NCBI GenBank assembly: GCA_040755975.1
Contig: JBFLZY010000045.1
Span: 1-24,318, forward strand
DNA length: 24,318 nt
Direction: 5' to 3'
DNA from: JAIMBK01 sp040755975
GTDB taxonomy: Bacteria > Bacillota > Desulfotomaculia > Desulfotomaculales > Nap2-2B
Positions 1 to 6,626 of the stretch are shown one piece after another. The position numbers and the translations under genes were made by a program. Below the pieces are notes generated by a model, which worked only from the letters and a program-made list of their open reading frames with translations, did not search any database and was not told where the DNA came from. The stretch's first letter is position 1, and each line of letters starts with the position of its first letter.

Positions 1-88
1 CCGTGAGGGGGCTTTTTTGATCCAGCCGGCGGATGGACTCGATGGCCCCGACGGCGGCGGCGCTGTTGCCGACGATCACGTAGTGCAC
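1..88 (-). CDS. FAD/NAD(P)-dependent oxidoreductase, N-terminal 29 residues (cut by window edge)
   Basis: Only the first 29 codons are present. From a GTG start at 88-86 the protein begins MHYVIVGNSAAAVGAIESI, a beta strand followed by a G-N-S-A-A-A-V-G-A turn. This is the dinucleotide-binding start typical of pyridine nucleotide-disulfide oxidoreductases that bind FAD. An AAAGGAGG ribosome binding site lies 8 nt upstream (plus-strand 97-104), which fixes the start. The gene follows the HAD gene by about 180 bases with an apparent terminator and promoter between, so it may be a separate transcription unit rather than the last phenol-operon gene. The substrate cannot be told from this fragment; NADH oxidase, nitrite-reductase-like and CoA-disulfide-reductase-like members share this N-terminus. 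Confidence 0.75.
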   Translation of the reverse strand, partial: MHYVIVGNSAAAVGAIESIRRLDQKSPLT

Positions 89-133
89 AAAGAAATCCTC
101 CTTTCTATGAGCAGGGGCTTGGGTTGTAAAACT

Positions 134-162
134 ATTTTAATTTTTTATTCAGTTAGATACAA
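134..162 (-). promoter_or_regulatory. possible sigma-A promoter for the left-edge oxidoreductase
   Basis: On the minus strand a TTGTAT box (157-162) and a TAAAAT box (134-139) are separated by exactly 17 bases, in an A/T-rich stretch about 45 bases upstream of the GTG start. The -10 box matches the consensus at five of six positions, the -35 box at only three. This is a plausible but weak call. Confidence 0.35.
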
Positions 163-220
163 TCGCCAAAAAGTTTTATTAAACCCCGGAAAAGGCTTAA
201 AAAAGGATTAACCGGACAGG

Positions 221-253
221 ATTAAAAATTAACCCAAAGGTTAGTACCTTAGG
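221..253 (-). terminator. candidate intrinsic terminator after the HAD gene
   Basis: Seventeen bases after the HAD stop codon the minus-strand RNA can form a stem (arms 246-253 and 234-241) of five A/T- and G/C-mixed pairs, one mismatch and two more G-C pairs around a 4-nt loop. A U-rich tract (UUAAUUUUUAAU) follows. The stem is short, so termination may be partial. Confidence 0.4.
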
Positions 254-269
254 CTTAACTGACGACGGC

Positions 270-917
270 TTAAAGCTGTTGGGCCAGTGGAATATTTTGT
301 ATGGAATCGAAGAAATAATCGGGAGATGCTGCTAAAATTTCTTCCGTGCTGCTTTCCCCTCCTTTTACAATCGCCACTTTTATTCCCGCATCTTTCGCGG
401 CAAAAATATCGGAGAGACTATCGCCTATAAATAGGGCATGATCTTTCCCTAACCCTAAACCGGCAATACAAAGCTCTATTCCTTCACCTCGCGGTTTCAT
501 AAATTTTGTATCGTTCCGAGTTACTACCTTCTGGAAAAACCGGGCGAGATTAAAACGAAGCAAGACTTCTCCTGCTGCCTTTTCTCCTACGTTGGTGACC
601 AGGCCGATTTTTACCCCTTGTTTATTTAAAAGCAATAGTATTTCTTGCGTCCCCGGTTTCAGTGACCACCGTGAAAGAGCGTCTTGATCGTAGCGATCAT
701 ATATCTCGGAAAGACAGTCTTTTATTTTCTGGAGATCTTCCGGAAGCGCAATCTCGATGGCTTTATTCCAGATCTGAGCATAGTTGTCCCCGGAAAAGAG
801 ATCGGGATCGAAACCAAATCCTGCTAAAGCCTTCCTCAGCTCTCTTTCTCCCTCTGTCAGCTTCCATTGAAAATCAACCAGAGTTCCTTCCAGATCGAAA
901 ATGACCGCTTTGATCAT
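270..917 (-). CDS. HAD-superfamily phosphatase, last gene of the phenol-type operon
   Basis: A 215-residue HAD hydrolase of the phosphoglycolate-phosphatase type. Motif I is D8-L-E10-G-T-L-V-D, motif II ends in T108-N, motif III is K141-P, and motif IV is G-D166-S-L-S-D170. The usual second Asp of motif I (DxD) is Glu here, which keeps an acidic group at the general acid/base position. The ATG overlaps the stop of the upstream Tm-1-like gene by 4 nt (ATGA), so the two are translationally coupled. Known biology: the Thauera aromatica phenylphosphate carboxylase needs an 18-kDa subunit of the hydratase/phosphatase family to act on phenylphosphate. My inference is that this protein could fill that role for the nearby UbiD enzyme. 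A housekeeping phosphatase is the alternative. Confidence 0.85.
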   Translation of the reverse strand: MIKAVIFDLEGTLVDFQWKLTEGERELRKALAGFGFDPDLFSGDNYAQIWNKAIEIALPEDLQKIKDCLSEIYDRYDQDALSRWSLKPGTQEILLLLNKQGVKIGLVTNVGEKAAGEVLLRFNLARFFQKVVTRNDTKFMKPRGEGIELCIAGLGLGKDHALFIGDSLSDIFAAKDAGIKVAIVKGGESSTEEILAASPDYFFDSIQNIPLAQQL

Positions 918-2182
918 CTGATTACGCCCTCCAAAAATGCCGGCTCATTGCCTTTTGAGCCAAAAATCTCGGCGCAGGCCGCCAGCAACTCCCGGGCAAA
1001 AGCCGTCTCTTCCAGGTTGGCCGCGATGGTTCTGACCTCGATTGCCGACTTCAGGAATTTCCCGAGTTCTTCCGCAAAGATCATATCTTCACCGGGATCG
1101 TAATTGGGATTGCCGGGCAAGTCCACGGAGGACCATCCTTTGGTCGGGATTAAAACTTTCACCGGTCCTTTGGACTTGTTCAGTTTTTCCGCAATAACCC
1201 GGGCGGCCCGCCGGAGTTCCTCCGGAGATGCCCTCAGCCAGGTGCGGTGTCTGTCGAGATCGTACTTTCGGCGAGTTTTATGCTCTTCGGTATAGGATTT
1301 TTTTGCCGGTGTAACGTGATTTAACCCGCAGGTGGAAATCACCTGGGGGATCCCTGCTTCACCGGCAGCTTCCAATCTTAGGGGGCCGGCGTCGCGCATG
1401 CCCCCGACCAGATGCTCGAGAACCCCCCCGGGGGCGAGATCAACCACGCCGTCGAAAAATCCCTGCCGGATCATCTCCTCCATCACCCTGTCCCCGACCC
1501 CCGCAGCGGAAAAGCCGGTTACCTGATAACCCTTTTCTTCCAGGCCCCTCCTTACGAAACTGGCGCACTTTTCACAGGGGCCAAGCATCGTCAGGGCAAT
1601 TCGCTTTCCCTTGCCCGCCTCCGTCCGGATTCCCGGTGCCGGCACCTCCGCCATTGCACAGATCGCCCGCGCCGACCGCTCGATCACGTTTTTAAGAAGC
1701 TCGTTCGTTCCCGAAATTTCGATTACCGAGTGCATCAGGCAGATATCCCCGGTGCCGATGTAACGCGTGGACATTCCCGGCAGGGCGGCGGTGGAAGAGA
1801 CCACAAACTTGGGTACCCCGAAAGGCAGGCCCCGCATTACATCGGTGGCGATCAAAGTGCCGGTTGAGCCCCCGATCCCGATCACCCCGTGGATTCTTTT
1901 CTCCCGGAGAAGCCTCCCGGTTATGGCGGCCGCCCCGCGGGTCATTACCCGCGTATTCGCCGCCCGATCCCGCGAAGCAAAAATTTCCGCCAGGGAACTT
2001 CCCCCCGCCTCAGCTACCTCGGGCGCCGGGATATCCGCCTGCTGACAATAAATACCTTCCCGCATCGAAATATCCAGTACCAGAGCGTCTTTGCCCAATT
2101 CCCTGATCTTATCGCGCAAAAACAAAGTCTCCTCGCCCTTTGTATCCAGCGTGGCGACGATTAAAATCCGCTTCCCTGCCAT
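914..2182 (-). CDS. Tm-1-like / UPF0261 family protein
   Basis: A 422-residue protein from the ATG at 2182 (MAGKRILIVATLDTKGEE), which has an AAAGGAG site 12 nt upstream. A TTG 16 codons further up is in frame but has no convincing ribosome binding site. The N-terminal strand plus D-T-K-G-E-E, the glycine-rich G-I-G-G-S-T-G-T segment, and the S-T-A-A-L-P-G and A-P-G-G-V-L-E-H motifs identify the UPF0261 family. This family shares the fold of the plant Tm-1 protein: an ATP-binding-like N-terminal half and a TIM-barrel-like C-terminal half. The biochemical role in bacteria is not established to my knowledge. It sits between the aryl-CoA ligase and the HAD gene, which suggests a link with phenol or aromatic-acid metabolism. 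Confidence 0.85.
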   Translation of the reverse strand: MAGKRILIVATLDTKGEETLFLRDKIRELGKDALVLDISMREGIYCQQADIPAPEVAEAGGSSLAEIFASRDRAANTRVMTRGAAAITGRLLREKRIHGVIGIGGSTGTLIATDVMRGLPFGVPKFVVSSTAALPGMSTRYIGTGDICLMHSVIEISGTNELLKNVIERSARAICAMAEVPAPGIRTEAGKGKRIALTMLGPCEKCASFVRRGLEEKGYQVTGFSAAGVGDRVMEEMIRQGFFDGVVDLAPGGVLEHLVGGMRDAGPLRLEAAGEAGIPQVISTCGLNHVTPAKKSYTEEHKTRRKYDLDRHRTWLRASPEELRRAARVIAEKLNKSKGPVKVLIPTKGWSSVDLPGNPNYDPGEDMIFAEELGKFLKSAIEVRTIAANLEETAFARELLAACAEIFGSKGNEPAFLEGVIR

Positions 2183-2233
2183 CCCGCCGGATCGCTCCTT
2201 TCGAGCGGAGTTGGATTTGCTCAAGGTCAAGCA

Positions 2234-2252
2234 AGGGGGGAATCACCCCCCT
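2234..2252 (-). other. intercistronic G/C hairpin between ligase and Tm-1-like gene
   Basis: A perfect 7-bp stem, A-G6 (2234-2240) against C6-T (2246-2252), around a 5-nt loop fills the short gap after the ligase stop codon. No strong U tract follows on the minus strand, so it is more likely an RNA-stabilising or processing element, or a weak pause site, than a full terminator. Confidence 0.5.
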
Positions 2253-2267
2253 CTTTTCGCGCCGGGA

Positions 2268-3923
2268 TTACTTTTTTGCCTCCTCCCCGATCTTCCTTTC
2301 CAATTCCGCCTTGAGGGCTTTCTTATCGATTTTGCCGGAATCGCCCACCGCCGGCAGAACATCCACGACTTCCAGGCGCTCCGGCAGCTTGTAAGAAGCA
2401 AGCTTCTTTTTCCTCAAAAAAGAAACCATCTCTTCAAAAGTGAAAGTTTGGTCAGGCTTTGGGACGACAAAGGCGCAGGCGCGTTCACCCAGTTCCCGGT
2501 CCGGATACCCGGCGACGGCCGCGATTTTAACCTTCGGATGCTCCTGAAGCAACCCTTCTATCTCCGCCGGGTAGATGTTTTGGCCGCCGCGGATAATCAT
2601 GTCTTTGGCCCTGCCCATGATCCAGAGGCATCCCTCATCCCATTTGACAATGTCCCCGGTCGTAGCCCATCCTTCGCCGTCGAAAACGGTGGCGGTGGTT
2701 TCGGGATCGCGGTAATAACCGGCCGGGGAATGGGGTCCCCGGAACCAGATCTGGCCGGGTTCGCCCGGCGGAACTGCGCGGCCGTTTTCGTCAAGGAGGC
2801 GGACCTCGTTTCCCGGGAGCGGCCCGCCCACCGTTCTTCTTCTCAGTTCGGCGGGGTCGTCCACCCGGCACCCGGAAACGGAGCCCACGTCCTGGGTGCC
2901 CAGGTCGCTGGTGATCACGCCGCCTAGCCTGCTTTCAGCCTCCTGCGCCACATCCGGAGGAAGGTAGCCGCCGGCCGAACGAATAAAGCGCAGGGAGCGA
3001 AGGTCGTATTTTTCCACCGGCTGCTCGAGCATGCGGACCAGGTGGGTAGGCACAACCCCGATACACGTCACCCTCTCCCTTTGCATGAGTTCTAAGGCTT
3101 TTTCGACAGTGAACTCCTCGAGCAGCACGGTTTTCGCTCCCACCAGCGGGGCGGCGAAATAGGTGAGTGTACCGGCCGCGCCTCCGGCAAAGGGGGCAAT
3201 GGCCGCCGTTGTATCGTCCGTGGAAAGATTCCAGATTGCCACCCGGGCCTTGGCTGTGCAGAGCCGCGGGGCTATATTCCACTCCACCAGTTTGGGCAGA
3301 CCGGTGGTTCCGGAGGTGCTGGTCAGCATCGCTACGTCCCTGAAGGGATCGAACCGGCGTTCTGCCAATACCGCCAGCTTTTCTTCCGGCACCGGCTCCT
3401 GGATCATCTGGATCAGGGAGTAGGTGCCCTGCGGAGCCCCGGCGGGGACCTCCTGACCAAGGAGGAAAATATACTTGAAGTTGGGGGAGAGACCGCTCAG
3501 CTCCCTGTACATCTCCAGGTAGTTGAAGTCTCTGTAGGTATGGGGAATGACAACCGCGGATGCTTCCGTCTTTTCGAGCATGTACGAAAGTTCTTTTTGG
3601 CGCATGTAGGCGTAGACAAGCAAAGAAACCAATCCGGCCCGCTCCGCTGCCATCCGGGCCAAAAAAGCGTAGACTTCGTTGGGGGCCTGGATAATTATCC
3701 GCGAATATTTCTCCAGGCCCATTTCCACCCAACGGTAAGCGATCCGATTCACCAGTTCTTTGGCCTGGCTCCAGGTAACCCGGTGCCTTGAGTCGACAAG
3801 AGCCTCCCGGTCGGGCATTTCTTTGGCATTTTTGGCCCAAAAATCATAAAAAGTTTCCCCGGTCCAGTAACCCTTATCCCTGAATTCCCCGATCATATCC
3901 TCCGTATACCGGATTACTCGCAT
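2268..3923 (-). CDS. AMP-forming acyl/aryl-CoA ligase (candidate 4-hydroxybenzoate-CoA ligase)
   Basis: A 551-residue ANL-superfamily adenylate-forming enzyme. The phosphate loop is T-S-T-S-G-T-T-G-L-P-K at 201-211. Core motif A5 is S-D-L-G-T-Q-D-V-G (339-347), which departs from the common YGxTE form. Motif A7 is T-G-D424, the hinge region is G-R438-A-K-D-M-I-I-R-G-G-Q-N-I-Y-P (437-452), and the catalytic lysine is K531 in S-G-K-I-D-K. The ATG has an AAAGGTG site about 8 nt upstream. In context, between a UbiD carboxylase and accessory genes, it would activate the 4-hydroxybenzoate formed by phenol carboxylation as its CoA thioester. The substrate is inferred; benzoate, other hydroxybenzoates or a fatty acid remain possible. 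Confidence 0.85.
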   Translation of the reverse strand: MRVIRYTEDMIGEFRDKGYWTGETFYDFWAKNAKEMPDREALVDSRHRVTWSQAKELVNRIAYRWVEMGLEKYSRIIIQAPNEVYAFLARMAAERAGLVSLLVYAYMRQKELSYMLEKTEASAVVIPHTYRDFNYLEMYRELSGLSPNFKYIFLLGQEVPAGAPQGTYSLIQMIQEPVPEEKLAVLAERRFDPFRDVAMLTSTSGTTGLPKLVEWNIAPRLCTAKARVAIWNLSTDDTTAAIAPFAGGAAGTLTYFAAPLVGAKTVLLEEFTVEKALELMQRERVTCIGVVPTHLVRMLEQPVEKYDLRSLRFIRSAGGYLPPDVAQEAESRLGGVITSDLGTQDVGSVSGCRVDDPAELRRRTVGGPLPGNEVRLLDENGRAVPPGEPGQIWFRGPHSPAGYYRDPETTATVFDGEGWATTGDIVKWDEGCLWIMGRAKDMIIRGGQNIYPAEIEGLLQEHPKVKIAAVAGYPDRELGERACAFVVPKPDQTFTFEEMVSFLRKKKLASYKLPERLEVVDVLPAVGDSGKIDKKALKAELERKIGEEAKK

Positions 3924-3960
3924 CTATTTCACCTTTCCTTTTTTGCCTGATTTTTTGCTT

Positions 3961-3989
3961 GCGCGGGGGCAGGTAAACCGCCCCCGCGC
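3961..3989 (-). other. strong intercistronic hairpin without U tract
   Basis: A perfect 10-bp G/C stem (GCGCGGGGGC at 3961-3970 with GCCCCCGCGC at 3980-3989), extended by an inner GGT/ACC pairing, lies between the ubiD stop and the ligase start. On the minus strand it is followed by an A-rich tract, not U-rich, so it should not terminate. An mRNA-stabilising or processing role that sets ubiD and ligase levels apart is the likely meaning. Confidence 0.6.
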
Positions 3990-3997
3990 CCACTTCG

Positions 3998-5416
3998 TTA
4001 AGCAAGTCCGTATTCGCTCCAGCGCGCCCTGACCTTCCTCGCCACCTCCTCGTCCAGGAAAATCTCCTCGGGCTTGCGCTCCCACTCATAAGGAATGGTA
4101 GCGTCGAGAATGATCTTGGAACCGATGTCCCGCGCGGTGATGGGCAGGGCGGGATCAAGAGGTGTAGAACGAGCCCGCTTGATGATCTCCGTGCTCCTCC
4201 CCGGGTCATAGCGGACGCTTAAAGCCCACCAAACCCTGTCCAGGTCATCGGCGGGAATATCCTCGTCGACCACAATCACACCCTTCATCCCGTAGTGTCC
4301 GGTCGAGGAGGCGTGGGCAGCCATGGCGGCGTGGATGGAGTGTCCGGGGTACATCGTTTTGAGTGAAACGATCCCCCAGAACCTGCCCGCCGTCTGGGGC
4401 GGGATAAAGACCGAGCGAATCCCCGGAACCCGCATGGTCTCCAGGTCGGTCCACAGGGTAGCCGTCCTGTTTAAAGACTGGATCATGTGTGTATCGGTGA
4501 TGGGTTTCCCGACCGTGGTAACCCAGAAAACCGGTTCTTTTCTCCTCAGGATCCGCTTTACCTGGAGGACCTGCTTCGGCCACTCCTCGCCCTTTTTACC
4601 GGAATAGTATCCCGTGTACTCCCCGAAGGGACCTTCTTCCCGCAGGTCATTAGGATCGATGAACCCTTCCAGGATGATCTCCGCGTGGGCGGGAAGAGGC
4701 AATCCGGTAAGGTCGCTCTTAAAAACTTCCACGGGCTCTCCCCTCAAGGCGCCAATCACGTCATATTCGTCTGTCTGGGCTGCCACCAGGGTACTGGAAA
4801 CCAGGAAGTGGAGCGGATCGCAACCGATCACGGCGGCGGCCGGCATCAGCTTGCAGGCCTTTTGATACTGCTTGAAGTGCATATCTGCATGCTTCCCCTT
4901 AATGATCTGCACCCCGGTGTGGTTCCGGTCGTGGACCATCATCCGGTAGGTCCCGAGATTTACCCAACCCGTCTCTAGATCCCGGGTGATCAGGTAAACC
5001 GCCGTCCCGATAAACCTCCCCCCATCTTTCGGGTAGATCATCGGCACGGGAAAGTCCCGCAAGAGATCCACGTCCTGCTCTTCCACCACCACTTCCGTCA
5101 CCGGACCGGTATCCACCAGCTGCGGTTTAATCAACCCCTTGGTCGTAAGCTTTACCCATTCCCTGGCCATCCGGCACATGGAATAGTCAAGAGGCATTCC
5201 GAGGGTGATGGCCAGTCTTTTTTCCGTTGTCATGGCGGAGGTTAAGACCGGCATGTTATAATCCTTTACATTTTCAAAAAGCAGGGCCGGTCCTTTCTTC
5301 TCTTCATTCAGTTTGGCGACGTGGGAAAGCTCCAGGTTCCAGTCCACTTGAACTTTAACCCTTTTCAGTTCCCCTTCTGCTTCGCATTTGCTGAGCCAAT
5401 CGCGCAGATTCTTCAT
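3998..5416 (-). CDS. ubiD: UbiD-family prenyl-FMN (de)carboxylase, candidate phenylphosphate carboxylase catalytic subunit
   Basis: A 472-residue UbiD-family protein. The start chosen is the ATG at 5416, because GGAAAGGGG lies 7 nt upstream; an in-frame TTG six codons further up lacks a site. The prenyl-FMN/metal site is intact: N153-L-G-T-Y-R158, H176, E230. The catalytic E261-G-P-F-G-E266 pair matches the Glu-Arg-Glu network of fungal Fdc1 (N168/R173/H191/E233/E277/E282). In anaerobic phenol degradation the 53-54 kDa carboxylase subunits of Thauera belong to this family, and this protein has a similar length. Its neighbours, phenylphosphate synthase subunits upstream and an aryl-CoA ligase downstream, support carboxylation of phenylphosphate to 4-hydroxybenzoate. 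Only one UbiD paralogue is present here where Thauera uses two. A decarboxylase working in the opposite direction is the alternative. Confidence 0.9.
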   Translation of the reverse strand: MKNLRDWLSKCEAEGELKRVKVQVDWNLELSHVAKLNEEKKGPALLFENVKDYNMPVLTSAMTTEKRLAITLGMPLDYSMCRMAREWVKLTTKGLIKPQLVDTGPVTEVVVEEQDVDLLRDFPVPMIYPKDGGRFIGTAVYLITRDLETGWVNLGTYRMMVHDRNHTGVQIIKGKHADMHFKQYQKACKLMPAAAVIGCDPLHFLVSSTLVAAQTDEYDVIGALRGEPVEVFKSDLTGLPLPAHAEIILEGFIDPNDLREEGPFGEYTGYYSGKKGEEWPKQVLQVKRILRRKEPVFWVTTVGKPITDTHMIQSLNRTATLWTDLETMRVPGIRSVFIPPQTAGRFWGIVSLKTMYPGHSIHAAMAAHASSTGHYGMKGVIVVDEDIPADDLDRVWWALSVRYDPGRSTEIIKRARSTPLDPALPITARDIGSKIILDATIPYEWERKPEEIFLDEEVARKVRARWSEYGLA

Positions 5417-5480
5417 AAAACATCCCCTTTCCAAAACTTTGAGCGATAAATTGAATAGTTAGACGGAATCACTTTCCTAA

Positions 5481-6554
5481 TTAACTTGAAAAAAGCTTCT
5501 TCCCGGAAAGCAAACTGCTGGCGATGTGTTCAAGGGCGCTTGCGCGGGGCTGCGTGACCGGCTTCACTTCTTTTTGGGTCCAGACCGTTTCGGGCCTGGT
5601 TTGCAGCAAAATGACGTTTTCCGGAAACGGCAGGTCGGCGTCAACGGCCCACTCGACGTCCTGGGGAAACATGTAATGTTTTTCCACCAGCTTGCCCAGC
5701 CGGGCGAGGTGAACGATCTCCGCATCGCTCAAACAAGGCGCATTTTGCCTGCTTAAAGGCACCTCCACGGATTTCACGTTGCCGGACGCATCGTAAACCA
5801 GTTCAATCGATTTTGGACAGATCACCCTTTTCGAAATTTCCAGCGTAACTTTATCCACTACGTATTTGTCCGGGGTTACCTGTCCGCTGACCAGGCTTTC
5901 CCCCAGGCCCCAGCTGCCCTCGATGAAAATCCTCGACCGGTCGCCGGTCACCGGGTCCAGCGTAAACATCACCCCCGACGACCGGGCGTTGACCATTTTC
6001 AGCACGGCAACGCCGATGGGGGAGCTCTCCACGTACATCCCGCGCTGCAGCCGGTAAGCCATGGCCCGGCCGGTAAAGGAACTGGCCCATACTTTGACCA
6101 CTTTCTCGATTACTTCCTCTTCCCCGCGGACATTGAGGAAAGTGTCAAACTGCCCCGGCATGCTGATCGGTCCGCTGGAACGGACGGCCACGGCAACATC
6201 GTCAATGCCGCACCGGTTGCCGAGTTCCCGGTAGTAATTAAGGATCGCCTCTTTTATCTCGGCCGGGACCAGGGTGGCTTCGACCATCTGACGAATGTAA
6301 ATACTGGCTTCTTCGAAAAGATTGACGTTTTCTCTTAACTGGTCAATCAGCGGATTAAGATAGGCAAGAATAGCCCGCCCTAATCCGGTATCGTTAATAA
6401 ATTTTTCGTATGCCGCCAGTGTAATGGCGAAACCAGGGGGAACAGGCATGCCGGCCCTGACCATTTCACCCAGGTTGCAGCATTTTTTTCCAGCCGTGAA
6501 AACGTCTTCTTTGGCGAGTTGCTCCAACCAGTACACGTACTTTTTATTGTCCAC
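5481..6554 (-). CDS. ppsB: phenylphosphate synthase ATP-binding subunit (PEP-synthase N-terminal type)
   Basis: A 357-residue stand-alone version of the N-terminal ATP-binding part of PEP synthase/PPDK. Visible motifs are the G-K-K-x-x-N-L-G-E-M loop near residue 25, V-R-S-S (124-127), G-V-M-F-T-L-D-P-V-T-G (194-204), E-G-S-W-G-L-G-E-S (212-220), Q-D-V-E-W-A (298-303) and the closing L-L-Q-T-R-P-E (316-322). The start is taken as GTG at 6554, 8 nt after AAAGGAGG; the TTG two codons earlier is only 2 nt from that site. It has no phospho-His or PEP-binding domain of its own. This matches protein 2 (~40 kDa) of the Thauera phenylphosphate synthase, which works with the phospho-His subunit encoded just upstream. 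Aryl substrates other than phenol cannot be excluded. Confidence 0.85.
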   Translation of the reverse strand: MDNKKYVYWLEQLAKEDVFTAGKKCCNLGEMVRAGMPVPPGFAITLAAYEKFINDTGLGRAILAYLNPLIDQLRENVNLFEEASIYIRQMVEATLVPAEIKEAILNYYRELGNRCGIDDVAVAVRSSGPISMPGQFDTFLNVRGEEEVIEKVVKVWASSFTGRAMAYRLQRGMYVESSPIGVAVLKMVNARSSGVMFTLDPVTGDRSRIFIEGSWGLGESLVSGQVTPDKYVVDKVTLEISKRVICPKSIELVYDASGNVKSVEVPLSRQNAPCLSDAEIVHLARLGKLVEKHYMFPQDVEWAVDADLPFPENVILLQTRPETVWTQKEVKPVTQPRASALEHIASSLLSGKKLFSS

Positions 6555-6626
6555 TGGCAAAACCTCCTTTCCGAGCCAGACAGGTATTTGGGCACGGAGC
6601 TAATTATCTCCTGCTATGGATGCTTT

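Noticed and set aside
2091..2927. 278-codon plus-strand frame
   Set aside because: It is antisense to the CoA ligase and Tm-1-like gene, both of which have clear family motifs.
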